Source: a virus
Length of the DNA: 27,957 nt
Reading direction: 5' to 3' (one strand)
Virus record (IMG/VR): IMGVR_UViG_3300029448_005000
Location: 1-27,957 of that record
Under the pieces are notes generated by a model, which worked only from the letters and a program-made list of their open reading frames with translations, was not told the DNA's origin and did not search any database. Made by a program: the position numbers and the translations under genes. Below, piece by piece: positions 9,324 to 15,094 of the stretch. Every line of letters starts with the position of its first letter. Position 1 is the first letter of the stretch.

Positions 9324-9420
9324 TATTTTAGTATTTTCAGTTTTTGTTGCATTAGCGTACATAACAAAAGTTCTTGTAACTAATATCCCAGAAGACAATG
9401 ATACAAACAATAAGGAATAA
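9289..9420 (+). CDS. 43-residue single-helix mini-protein overlapping the endolysin
   Basis: An ATG frame in another register starts inside the 3' end of the endolysin gene and ends 22 bases into the next mini-gene. The product has a polar N-terminus (about 1-11), one hydrophobic helix (about 12-31, LDILVFSVFVALAYITKVLV) and an acidic/Asn-rich tail. Small one-helix proteins embedded in lysis genes are often holins, antiholins or spanin parts. The frame is too short for default gene callers. Support comes from the clean membrane helix, the position filling an otherwise empty gap, and the overlap pattern seen throughout the genome. Confidence 0.6.
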   Translation: MEELSTQTTQLDILVFSVFVALAYITKVLVTNIPEDNDTNNKE

Positions 9421-9532
9421 ATGGAAAAATAAAAAACCAGAAGATAAAGTAGTACTCATAATATTTGGACTACAAATCACCTGGTTAATAACCATAATTG
9501 TCGCGCATTACATTTTTAAACTTTGGACATGA
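9398..9532 (+). CDS. 44-residue single-helix mini-protein
   Basis: Starts at ATG within the end of the previous mini-gene and ends in ATGA overlap with the lipoprotein gene at 9529. The first 18 residues are strongly basic (RNKWKNKKPEDK); residues about 19-42 form one hydrophobic helix with two Trp. A basic cytoplasmic N-terminus would give an N-in topology. A holin, antiholin or spanin-like role is possible given the neighbours (endolysin upstream, lipoprotein downstream), but no family is recognised. Confidence 0.6.
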   Translation: MIQTIRNKWKNKKPEDKVVLIIFGLQITWLITIIVAHYIFKLWT

Positions 9533-9999
9533 CAGATAAACAGAGAGACTTAGGTAGACTTATAACGTTAGCAATACTACTCAGCATATTACTTGTAGGT
9601 ATATTATCTAGTTGCGCGCCTATGTTATACAATCGTAATCAAGTTATGGTAACGCATGTACTAGCGTTAACTGAAATGGGTGACACAGTTAAGATAAGAA
9701 TAGATCAAATACGACCACAACAAACCTATAATGTTGTTGGCTATGACTTTGTTAGATGGCAAGATAATAGATATTATGTACCACATTATGATCGTCACTA
9801 TGATTATAGATATCATGATAGTAGATGGAGATACCACGGTAGTGCACAAGGTAACTATGGTTACATAACACCAAACCCTAATATAAACAATAGTCCACCT
9901 ATATCTGTAGGTAGTCAAACAACAGGTGGTAGTGGCGCGCCAATAGCTAGTAACCCTGTAACATCAGGTGGTGGTAGCTCAAGAGGTAAAAACAATTGA
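9529..9999 (+). CDS. Tyr/His-rich lipoprotein, o-spanin-like candidate
   Basis: I choose the ATG at 9529, which overlaps the preceding stop as ATGA, over an upstream TTG at 9523. Residues 1-10 are charged, 11-26 hydrophobic, and L26-S-S-C29 fits a lipobox, so the mature protein should be lipidated at C29. The mature part has a beta-like segment, then an unusual Tyr/His/Arg-rich stretch (about 86-112, with repeated YD, RY and HY) and a Gly/Ser/Pro/Asn-rich low-complexity tail. A phage lipoprotein beside an endolysin suggests an outer-membrane spanin partner, but the length (about 156 residues) and composition are not typical, so a surface or exclusion role is also possible. Confidence 0.8.
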   Translation: MTDKQRDLGRLITLAILLSILLVGILSSCAPMLYNRNQVMVTHVLALTEMGDTVKIRIDQIRPQQTYNVVGYDFVRWQDNRYYVPHYDRHYDYRYHDSRWRYHGSAQGNYGYITPNPNINNSPPISVGSQTTGGSGAPIASNPVTSGGGSSRGKNN

Positions 10000-10000
10000 T

Positions 10001-10252
10001 ATGCCAGAGATAAGAAAAACAACAAAAGGTAAAGGAAGAAATTTTAGAACTACAGAAGAAGGGGCAGGTATGACCGCTAAGGGTGTTAGAGAATATAGAA
10101 AGAAAAACCCTGGTAGTAAATTAAAAACAGCTGTAACAGGTAAAGTAAAACCTGGTAGCAAAGCAGCTAAACGTAGAAAATCATTTTGCGCTAGATCAAA
10201 AGGTTGGAAAAGTGAAAGAGGTCTTGCAGCTAGACGTAGATGGAAATGTTAA
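10001..10252 (+). CDS. Small basic conserved phage protein (KRRKSFCAR type)
   Basis: An 83-residue, strongly basic protein. I take the ATG at 10001, one base after the lipoprotein stop, rather than the upstream GTG. The segment with GMTAKGVREYRKKNPGSK, then KPGSKAAKRRKSFCARSKGW and the end ALRRWKC-like (AARRRWKC) recalls a family of small basic proteins found widely in marine phages (from memory). Function is unknown; the charge suggests nucleic-acid binding or packaging in the virion. It is the first of a run of tiny basic genes. Confidence 0.8.
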   Translation: MPEIRKTTKGKGRNFRTTEEGAGMTAKGVREYRKKNPGSKLKTAVTGKVKPGSKAAKRRKSFCARSKGWKSERGLAARRRWKC

Positions 10253-10256
10253 TATT

Positions 10257-10472
10257 ATGTGGGCATTATTTAAAGATAAAAACGATATAAACGAAAAGAA
10301 CGTAATAGGATTTGCGTCTTTCATAGTAATGACTTTGTTTGCTATAGCAGACTTAATGACAAGTCTTATAGCAGATAAAGATCTTATTATAAACGAAGTA
10401 GTCTATAACTCATTTGTATGGGTTACATTAGGTTGCTTTGGAATATCAGCATTTGAAAAAACAAAGAAATGA
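10257..10472 (+). CDS. Two-helix small membrane protein, holin candidate
   Basis: The ATG at 10257 follows the context TATTATG, four bases after the upstream stop; a longer frame from GTG at 10212 would overlap the previous gene by 41 bases and is less likely. The 71-residue product has a charged N-terminus, two hydrophobic helices at about 16-38 and 46-64, a short charged loop between them and a Lys tail. Two-helix small proteins of this size near an endolysin are often class II holins. The family is not recognised, so holin is an inference from topology and location. Confidence 0.75.
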   Translation: MWALFKDKNDINEKNVIGFASFIVMTLFAIADLMTSLIADKDLIINEVVYNSFVWVTLGCFGISAFEKTKK

Positions 10473-10627
10473 AATCAAAAGGGTTAGGAGATAGTATACA
10501 TAAGTTTACAAGCAAAACTGGTATTAAGTCTGTAGTAGATAGAGTATCAAACGGCTTAAATATACCTTGCGGATGCGAAGGTAGACGTGAAGCTTTAAAT
10601 ATAATGTTTCCTTATAAAAACAAATAA
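10469..10627 (+). CDS. 52-residue conserved phage mini-protein with CGC motif
   Basis: The start overlaps the upstream stop as ATGA and the frame ends two bases before the next gene. Recognisable points are an N-terminal GLGDSIHKFTSKTGIKSVVD segment, a C34-G-C36 pair, and the end GRREALNIMFPYKNK. I recall closely similar short proteins (GLGD..., CGC..R...LN..FPYK) in flavobacterial phages, with no known function. The paired cysteines could bind a metal or form a disulfide. Confidence 0.7.
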   Translation: MKSKGLGDSIHKFTSKTGIKSVVDRVSNGLNIPCGCEGRREALNIMFPYKNK

Positions 10628-10629
10628 TT

Positions 10630-10776
10630 ATGGGTAAAATTAGTCCGGCATGTAAAGCTGCAGCAAAACGTAAATTTAAAGTATGGCCTAGCGCTTATGC
10701 TTCAGGGTGGGGTGTAAGATGTACTAAAGCAGGTGGTCCAGGTAACTACGGTGGTAGTGGTAAAAAGAAGAAGTGA
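10630..10776 (+). CDS. 48-residue basic mini-protein (KVWPSAYASGW type)
   Basis: Starts at ATG in AATTATG context and ends in a TGATG overlap with the next gene. The N-terminal half contains SPACKAAAKRKFKVWPSAYA, and the second half is Gly/Lys-rich (GGPGNYGGSGKKKK). Short proteins with a KVWPSAYAS-like core are common in marine phages (from memory), with no known function. It has two cysteines (C8, C31) and is very basic. Confidence 0.7.
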   Translation: MGKISPACKAAAKRKFKVWPSAYASGWGVRCTKAGGPGNYGGSGKKKK

Positions 10777-10880
10777 TGAAGAAAGACTACAAGAAAAAAC
10801 CTAAATGTTGGACCGGCTATAAACAAGTTGGTTTTAAGAAAAAAGGCGGTAGGCGTGTACCTAATTGTGTAAAAAAATAA
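10776..10880 (+). CDS. 34-residue basic mini-protein (CW-GYK...VPNCV type)
   Basis: Starts within the previous stop (TGATG). The product is almost entirely Lys/Arg plus a conserved-looking core with C11-W-T-G-Y, a KKKGGRRVPN segment and C31. Very similar short proteins with CW-x-GY and VPNCV occur in many marine phage genomes (from memory), often next to the KVWPSAYAS type as here. Two spaced cysteines might bind a metal or bridge. Function unknown. Confidence 0.7.
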   Translation: MKKDYKKKPKCWTGYKQVGFKKKGGRRVPNCVKK

Positions 10881-10884
10881 AGTT

Positions 10885-11034
10885 ATGATAAAGGATAAGC
10901 AATTAAAAGAGGTTGTAAAACAACTTAAAGGCGCGTCAAAGATGCACGCACAACAAGCAAAAAAAGTACAAGCGCATATAGATGCTATGAAAAAACCTAA
11001 GATGCTTAGGAAAAAAAGAAAATCCTGTATATAA
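10885..11034 (+). CDS. 49-residue basic helical mini-protein (SKMHAQQAKK type)
   Basis: ATG in AGTTATG context, four bases after the previous stop; ends in TAATG overlap with the next gene. Predicted to be one or two amphipathic helices, with the segment GASKMHAQQAKKVQAHIDAM and a Lys/Arg-rich tail. The SxMHAxQA pattern is one I recall from small marine phage proteins. No function known. Confidence 0.7.
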   Translation: MIKDKQLKEVVKQLKGASKMHAQQAKKVQAHIDAMKKPKMLRKKRKSCI

Positions 11035-11288
11035 TGCCAAAAAGTAAAGTAAAAGGTGGTGGAACAAGAAAGGTTTGTTTGCCATACGCAAAATATAAAA
11101 GCATGAGTAAAGAGCAGAGGCAAAAAGTAATTAATGCCAAGAGATCTGCTGCAGCTCAAGGAAAATATAAAAGATCTAGTAAGTCAAATGTAAAAGGTGC
11201 TAGGAAAAAAGGTGCTACATTACGTGACTGGTTTCAAAAAGAAAATTGGGTTAACATAGCTAACGGCAAGCCTTGCGGAGCAAAATGA
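11034..11288 (+). CDS. 84-residue basic conserved phage protein
   Basis: Starts in TAATG overlap with the upstream gene and ends in ATGA overlap with the next. The protein is Lys/Arg/Ser/Gly-rich with a segment RKVCLPYAKYKSMSKEQR, a helix RQKVINAKRSAAAQGKYKR and a C-terminal TLRDWFQKENWVNI...KPCG motif. The W-x(5)-WV...KPCG ending recalls a widespread small domain in marine phages. Its high charge fits a nucleic-acid-associated or virion-internal protein, which is inference only. Confidence 0.75.
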   Translation: MPKSKVKGGGTRKVCLPYAKYKSMSKEQRQKVINAKRSAAAQGKYKRSSKSNVKGARKKGATLRDWFQKENWVNIANGKPCGAK

Positions 11289-11422
11289 AATTTAATTTTT
11301 TTGATTTAAATGAGAACGGTAAATATGACTGGTGGGAATATATACTACCAATTGTTGTATTATTAATTATTGAGGTTATAGCCGAGGTTGTAGCTAGATT
11401 TTTGACACAGCCGTTTTTTTAG
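11285..11422 (+). CDS. 45-residue single-helix mini-protein at the end of the rightward block
   Basis: The ATG overlaps the upstream stop (ATGA). The product has an aromatic/acidic N-terminus (MKFNFFDLNENGKYDWWEY), one hydrophobic helix (about 19-40) and a short tail. Residues 7-15 (DLNENGKYD) again look like a calcium-loop-type Asp/Asn-rich turn next to a membrane helix, as in the protein encoded at 8245. Its last 29 bases overlap, on the opposite strand, the end of the GT29-like gene. Confidence 0.65.
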   Translation: MKFNFFDLNENGKYDWWEYILPIVVLLIIEVIAEVVARFLTQPFF

Positions 11423-12188
11423 CTACACTTCTTATTATCTTCTGACCTTTCATCCAACCAGTATATTCAACTTTATTTCTTTTCATATCACTTAACGTGT
11501 GCCACTCAAGCAAACCATCACGTTCTAACTTACTCACATATTGATTTTCTAAATTACGATCATGCGCTGAATGCTTTGTAGTATAAAGAGGTAAATGCCA
11601 ACTGTGAGGATCACATTCACCATTACCATCTTTTACATTTTTAGCCATGTATGTACTCTTCTTTACACTCTTATGAAAGAAGTCAAATCCAATAATACTC
11701 AATTTCTTTTGAGTGTTAATTTCCCTAATAAAATATAGTATTGTTAAAAACCCAGCTGAAGGCCTGAGTTGTAAGCTGTACATTGAATTACCAAAACCGT
11801 TCCACAGCGATTCTAGCTCTGCGTCTGACCACATCTGAGTATAAGGCATACCCTTTGGTAGATGATCTTCTAATACCCAGTCTTTGAGTAAAAAATTACC
11901 ACGACATCTATTAAGTAATATTTCAACATCTTTAAATTTACCTTTTGTAAATTCTTTATTACGCCTCTTCCATATAGGAGCTCTGAACTGACCAGTTACC
12001 CACACGTTTGTCTTACTACCTAATTGTTTTCCTTTATCATCAGCTATACTATCAACAGCTCTACCAAAGCGTACAACAATATCATGGCTGTCTATGAACG
12101 CGCCATAATCATGATGCATTAACTCTACAGAGTTGCCAACAAGTATTACTGATTTATTCTTTACAAGCTGTTGTATACGCTCCACCAC
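11394..12188 (-). CDS. GT29 (sialyltransferase-fold) glycosyltransferase, possible Kdo transferase
   Basis: A 264-residue protein with the sialyltransferase L motif (about 12-66: SVILVGNS, IDSHDIVVRFGRA, GSKTNVWVTG), the S motif (about 142-170: RPSAGFLTILYF then IIGFDFF) and a late His-containing motif (H206, H209 in KHSAHDRNLE). Family GT29 enzymes transfer a sugar from CMP-sialic acid; some plant members are linked to CMP-Kdo transfer. The genes just upstream in the operon make CMP-Kdo, so Kdo is the likely donor here (inference). There is no signal peptide or membrane anchor, so it should act in the cytoplasm. No ATG lies before the L motif; GTG at 12188 or 12185 is the likely start, overlapping the GT8-like gene by 28 bases. 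Acceptor unknown. Confidence 0.85.
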   Translation of the reverse strand: MVERIQQLVKNKSVILVGNSVELMHHDYGAFIDSHDIVVRFGRAVDSIADDKGKQLGSKTNVWVTGQFRAPIWKRRNKEFTKGKFKDVEILLNRCRGNFLLKDWVLEDHLPKGMPYTQMWSDAELESLWNGFGNSMYSLQLRPSAGFLTILYFIREINTQKKLSIIGFDFFHKSVKKSTYMAKNVKDGNGECDPHSWHLPLYTTKHSAHDRNLENQYVSKLERDGLLEWHTLSDMKRNKVEYTGWMKGQKIIRSVAKKTAVSKI

Positions 12189-12811
12189 TCTTCTGATAAC
12201 TCTCCATCTTTATATTTGTCAAACCAAGGTCCACCGTTAGTATAGTGTATCGCTTTTATGTTATCATTTTTTTCATAATAACCTACTAAGTGATTATACT
12301 CAACTGGTATCTCAGCTATCTCACTCTCATCTATCCACTCAAATTGATGTAATTGCTGTGGTGTAGCATTATCTAAATATTCTTTAGTTAATATATCTTT
12401 TAGTTTCTCACAGTTAAAAACTATTAATGAGCTCCAACATTTCTTTGGATACATTTTATTTTTAACACCATCCATCTTTGTTCCTTTAACATTATCTAGA
12501 TCATGCTTTACAACTGCTATTGTTTTATCTCCTAGGTATTGTACAACCTCTTCAGGATCACATTTCCAAACAAAGTCATTATCACAAAACATGGCTATGC
12601 CATTCCAGTTGTTACACAAAGGTGTATAAAACCTTGTAAAAGAAAATTCTGTTGATTCATTAGGCACATCTTTTCTACCATAAATACCACGCTTAATTAG
12701 CTGTGCTTTTACTAAAGACATAACCTCGTGGTCACCGTTGTCTAATATAGACTTTCTAACTACTTTTGTAGCTTGCGGATGACGTGAATCACTTCCTATA
12801 AATATTCTCAT
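12161..12811 (-). CDS. GT8-like glycosyltransferase
   Basis: A 216-residue protein with a GT-A-type pattern: N-terminal IFIGSDSR, the segment STEFSFTRFYTPL where GT8 enzymes bind the nucleotide sugar, a D77-N-D79 (DxD) metal motif in GIAMFCDNDFVW, and a C-terminal H189-Y-x-x-G-x-P-W, which matches the metal-binding His and GPxKPW region of LgtC and glycogenin. The family transfers hexoses from UDP-sugars with retention. The start overlaps the kdsA stop as ATGA, so production is coupled to Kdo synthesis. Donor and acceptor are unknown; an outer-core or virion/host glycan is possible. It is shorter than LgtC (about 310 residues), so some elements are missing. Confidence 0.75.
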   Translation of the reverse strand: MRIFIGSDSRHPQATKVVRKSILDNGDHEVMSLVKAQLIKRGIYGRKDVPNESTEFSFTRFYTPLCNNWNGIAMFCDNDFVWKCDPEEVVQYLGDKTIAVVKHDLDNVKGTKMDGVKNKMYPKKCWSSLIVFNCEKLKDILTKEYLDNATPQQLHQFEWIDESEIAEIPVEYNHLVGYYEKNDNIKAIHYTNGGPWFDKYKDGELSEEWWSVYNSL

Positions 12812-13560
12812 GCTATAAATTTTAATATTGTTTCAAAATTATTTAACGGTACCATATTAGGACCATCGCTTAAAGCTTTATCCGGGTCAGGATGTACTTC
12901 AAAAAAGTAACCATCAACATCAACCGCTTGTGCTAACTTAGCCATGTATGGTGCATACTTTCTATCACCACCACTTTTATTGCCAAGAGCGCTGGGTTTT
13001 TGAGTTGAATGAGTAACGTCCATAACTATAGGTACGTTAAATTTTTTCATATCTAGTATCTGTCGGAAATCTACAACTAAGTTACCTAAACCAAACATAG
13101 TTCCACGCTCAGTTACCATTATATTATTATTACATGTGGATTGCACTTTTTTAATTGGGTGCTCCATGTTGTTACCACTCATAAACTGTGCCTTCTTTAT
13201 ATTTACGGTCTTACCTGTTCTGCCGGCTGCAATTAAAAGATCTGTTTGTCTACATAAAAAAGCAGGTATTTGTATAACATCAACAACATCTTTAACTTGT
13301 ATAGCCTGTATAGGTTCGTGTATGTCTGTTGTTATTTGAACATCAAACTCTTTTTTAACTTTAGCTAGTATTTCTAATCCCTCTTGTAAACCTGGTCCTC
13401 TGTATGAGTCTACAGAAGTTCTGTTTGCTTTATCAAATGAAGCTTTAAATATGTAATCAAAACCATACTTAGCTGTAAGTTCTTTTACCTTTTCTGCTAT
13501 TTTCATACATGTGTACTCACTCTCTATAACACATGGTCCTGATATTATAAACTTATCCAT
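12808..13560 (-). CDS. kdsA: 3-deoxy-D-manno-octulosonate 8-phosphate synthase
   Basis: Condenses arabinose-5-phosphate and phosphoenolpyruvate to Kdo-8-phosphate, the first committed step to Kdo of lipopolysaccharide. The 250 residues cover the whole TIM barrel with FKASFDKANR, SYRGPG, DIHEP, QIPAFLCRQTDL, DVTHSTQ and EVHPDPDKALSDGP. C10, H184, E221 and D232 match the four ligands of the metal-dependent class, whereas the E. coli type has Asn in place of the Cys; so this enzyme should need a divalent metal. I take the ATG at 13560, with an 8-base overlap with kdsB, though one six bases upstream is possible. No partner for arabinose-5-phosphate isomerase or Kdo-8-phosphate phosphatase is seen, so host enzymes must serve. 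Confidence 0.95.
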   Translation of the reverse strand: MDKFIISGPCVIESEYTCMKIAEKVKELTAKYGFDYIFKASFDKANRTSVDSYRGPGLQEGLEILAKVKKEFDVQITTDIHEPIQAIQVKDVVDVIQIPAFLCRQTDLLIAAGRTGKTVNIKKAQFMSGNNMEHPIKKVQSTCNNNIMVTERGTMFGLGNLVVDFRQILDMKKFNVPIVMDVTHSTQKPSALGNKSGGDRKYAPYMAKLAQAVDVDGYFFEVHPDPDKALSDGPNMVPLNNFETILKFIA

Positions 13561-14185
13561 TAACATCTTCTTGTGTATTTATTTCTCTACCTTCATATTT
13601 AACCTCACATACTTTAATATCATATAAACCTAAATATCTATTTTGTTCTAAGTTTTCTTGTGGATATTCATCATCTAATAAATCATAACACTGTAAAGCG
13701 TGTGGTCTATACATGTATATACCAAGGTGTCTATCACCATAACCAATATCAGATCTAGTAAACCACATAGCTTTACCTGCTTGATGTACAACCTTAACAC
13801 CGTTTGGCTCGTAACCTTTTGTGTAAGCTGTGTATACTACAAAATTATTTTTAGCTCTATCAATAAAAGGCTTTACAGTTTTATGTGTTATATCTATCAT
13901 GTCACCCTGTATATTGATTATAGTTTGATACTCGCTTAAAAATTCATGAGCTTGAGCTATTCTAGCTGTCCCATTTTCTGCCTCATTAGTCATAATAACA
14001 TTGTTGCTAGGTATAACTTCTGCTATTTTAGGACTATCAGTTATAACAAATGTATCATAACCCATAGTACGTACTTTATCAAATACTATACGTATTAGTG
14101 GCTCATCATCAAACATCATAAGCATTTTATGTTTTAGCCTAGTACTCTCTAGTCTAGCTGGTATTACAAATACTATATCTTTCAT
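13553..14185 (-). CDS. kdsB: CMP-Kdo synthetase (3-deoxy-manno-octulosonate cytidylyltransferase)
   Basis: Activates Kdo with CTP to CMP-Kdo. Family landmarks: VIPARLESTRLKHK (CTP-binding loop), ENGTARI, N91-I-Q-G-D95 with the metal-binding Asp, NGVKVV, WFTRSDI followed by RHLGIYMYR, and LEQNRYL. At 210 residues it is shorter than the usual 245-260: about 15 residues are missing before RHLGIY and the C-terminal helix is absent. The usual VDTPEDL near the end reads INTQEDV, so the second metal-binding Asp is Asn203. GTER also reads GTAR. The enzyme may still work or may have changed substrate. Its start overlaps the cupin stop (ATGA) and its stop overlaps kdsA. Confidence 0.9.
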   Translation of the reverse strand: MKDIVFVIPARLESTRLKHKMLMMFDDEPLIRIVFDKVRTMGYDTFVITDSPKIAEVIPSNNVIMTNEAENGTARIAQAHEFLSEYQTIINIQGDMIDITHKTVKPFIDRAKNNFVVYTAYTKGYEPNGVKVVHQAGKAMWFTRSDIGYGDRHLGIYMYRPHALQCYDLLDDEYPQENLEQNRYLGLYDIKVCEVKYEGREINTQEDVNG

Positions 14186-14526
14186 GCTCTCTTACCTGAT
14201 GTTCTTCTTTTTATATCATCGTGGTTAAACTCAGCCCAGTATAACTCAAAAGCTACACCATCTTCAACACCTTCAAACTGATGGTATTTACCAGGTTTAA
14301 CCATAGTAAAATCACCTGCTTCTAATATTGTCTCATCTAAAAGATTTTGATCATCTTGCCAGACTCTGACTAACATTTTACCGGACTCTACATAAAATCC
14401 GTTCCATTTAAATTCATGCTCATGCTCTGAGCATTTAAATCCTTTATTAAATTCTATTCGGTGAAACTCAAAAACCCCATTAGCGTGGATCTTTTCAGTT
14501 TTTCCCCATATTTTTCCTGCTTTCAT
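14182..14526 (-). CDS. Small cupin protein
   Basis: A 114-residue single-domain cupin: motif 1 with H35-E-H37 in KCSEHEHEFKWNGFYVESG, and motif 2 with GDFTMVKPGKYHQFE, where H82 is the remaining metal-binding His. This fold includes sugar isomerases, epimerases, dioxygenases and binding proteins. Location between the SDR and kdsB suggests a role in sugar chemistry, for example isomerisation of a sugar phosphate, but nothing in the sequence fixes the reaction. The ATG lies inside the 3' end of the SDR gene (32-base overlap), and its stop overlaps the kdsB start. Confidence 0.8.
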   Translation of the reverse strand: MKAGKIWGKTEKIHANGVFEFHRIEFNKGFKCSEHEHEFKWNGFYVESGKMLVRVWQDDQNLLDETILEAGDFTMVKPGKYHQFEGVEDGVAFELYWAEFNHDDIKRRTSGKRA

Positions 14527-15094
14527 TTAATTTTATTTGTTTTTGTTTTTGTACTTCTACATAAGACTCATTGTGATATAAATCTATTGAGCCTATTTCT
14601 AATTTTCTTCTTTGAGTAGCGTTTTGAATTAACCATACTATAGTATGTGCCGCTTCTTTATATGTTAAACTAGGTAAATCTGATTCTAATAAACCTAAGT
14701 TGACATCTACTATCTTACATTTTTTAGGTGTAGTAAATTTTAAACTATCCGATAAATGTGATAAAGATGCTTTAGAAGCTGAGTACATATAACCTTTTGA
14801 TAGGTTAGGATACTTTGCTCTACTATTTATATTTACAATAACTTTACTTGAGTCATTAGCCCATAAGTTAAACACAGCTGCTAACACTTCTGTCTGACAA
14901 AATGTTTCATGAGCATTGTTTATAAAAACTCTATACTCAGGGCTTTTTAATTCTTCAATTAATGTATTTATACATTTAGGACAGCATATATCATACTTAG
15001 GCCTATTAAAACCTATTGGTACCCACTTGCCGCACAACTCATTTTGTATTGCTTTACCTAAGCCTCTAGTTGTTCCCGTTATCGCTACTTTCAT
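14495..15094 (-). CDS. Short-chain dehydrogenase/reductase (SDR)
   Basis: A 199-residue Rossmann enzyme: nucleotide-binding TGTTRGLGKAI (TGxxxGxG, residues 6-13), INNAH after strand 4, catalytic Ser in NINSRAKY (S91) and Y104-S-A-S-K108 (YxxxK). It ends with a shorter substrate region and a Lys/Gln-rich tail. SDRs reduce or oxidise sugars and many other substrates with NAD(P)(H). In this operon a step in making or modifying a nucleotide sugar or glycan is the likely job. It starts 29 bases inside the radical SAM gene. About 50 residues shorter than typical classical SDRs, mainly at the C-terminus. Confidence 0.85.
   Translation of the reverse strand: MKVAITGTTRGLGKAIQNELCGKWVPIGFNRPKYDICCPKCINTLIEELKSPEYRVFINNAHETFCQTEVLAAVFNLWANDSSKVIVNINSRAKYPNLSKGYMYSASKASLSHLSDSLKFTTPKKCKIVDVNLGLLESDLPSLTYKEAAHTIVWLIQNATQRRKLEIGSIDLYHNESYVEVQKQKQIKLNESRKNMGKN

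Noticed and set aside
10212-10256. GTG start at 10212 for the two-helix protein
   Set aside because: It would overlap the previous gene by 41 bases, while the ATG at 10257 has good context and gives a complete two-helix protein.
11390-11430. Bidirectional terminator at the convergent junction
   Set aside because: There is a T-run, but no stable GC-rich stem precedes it on either strand.
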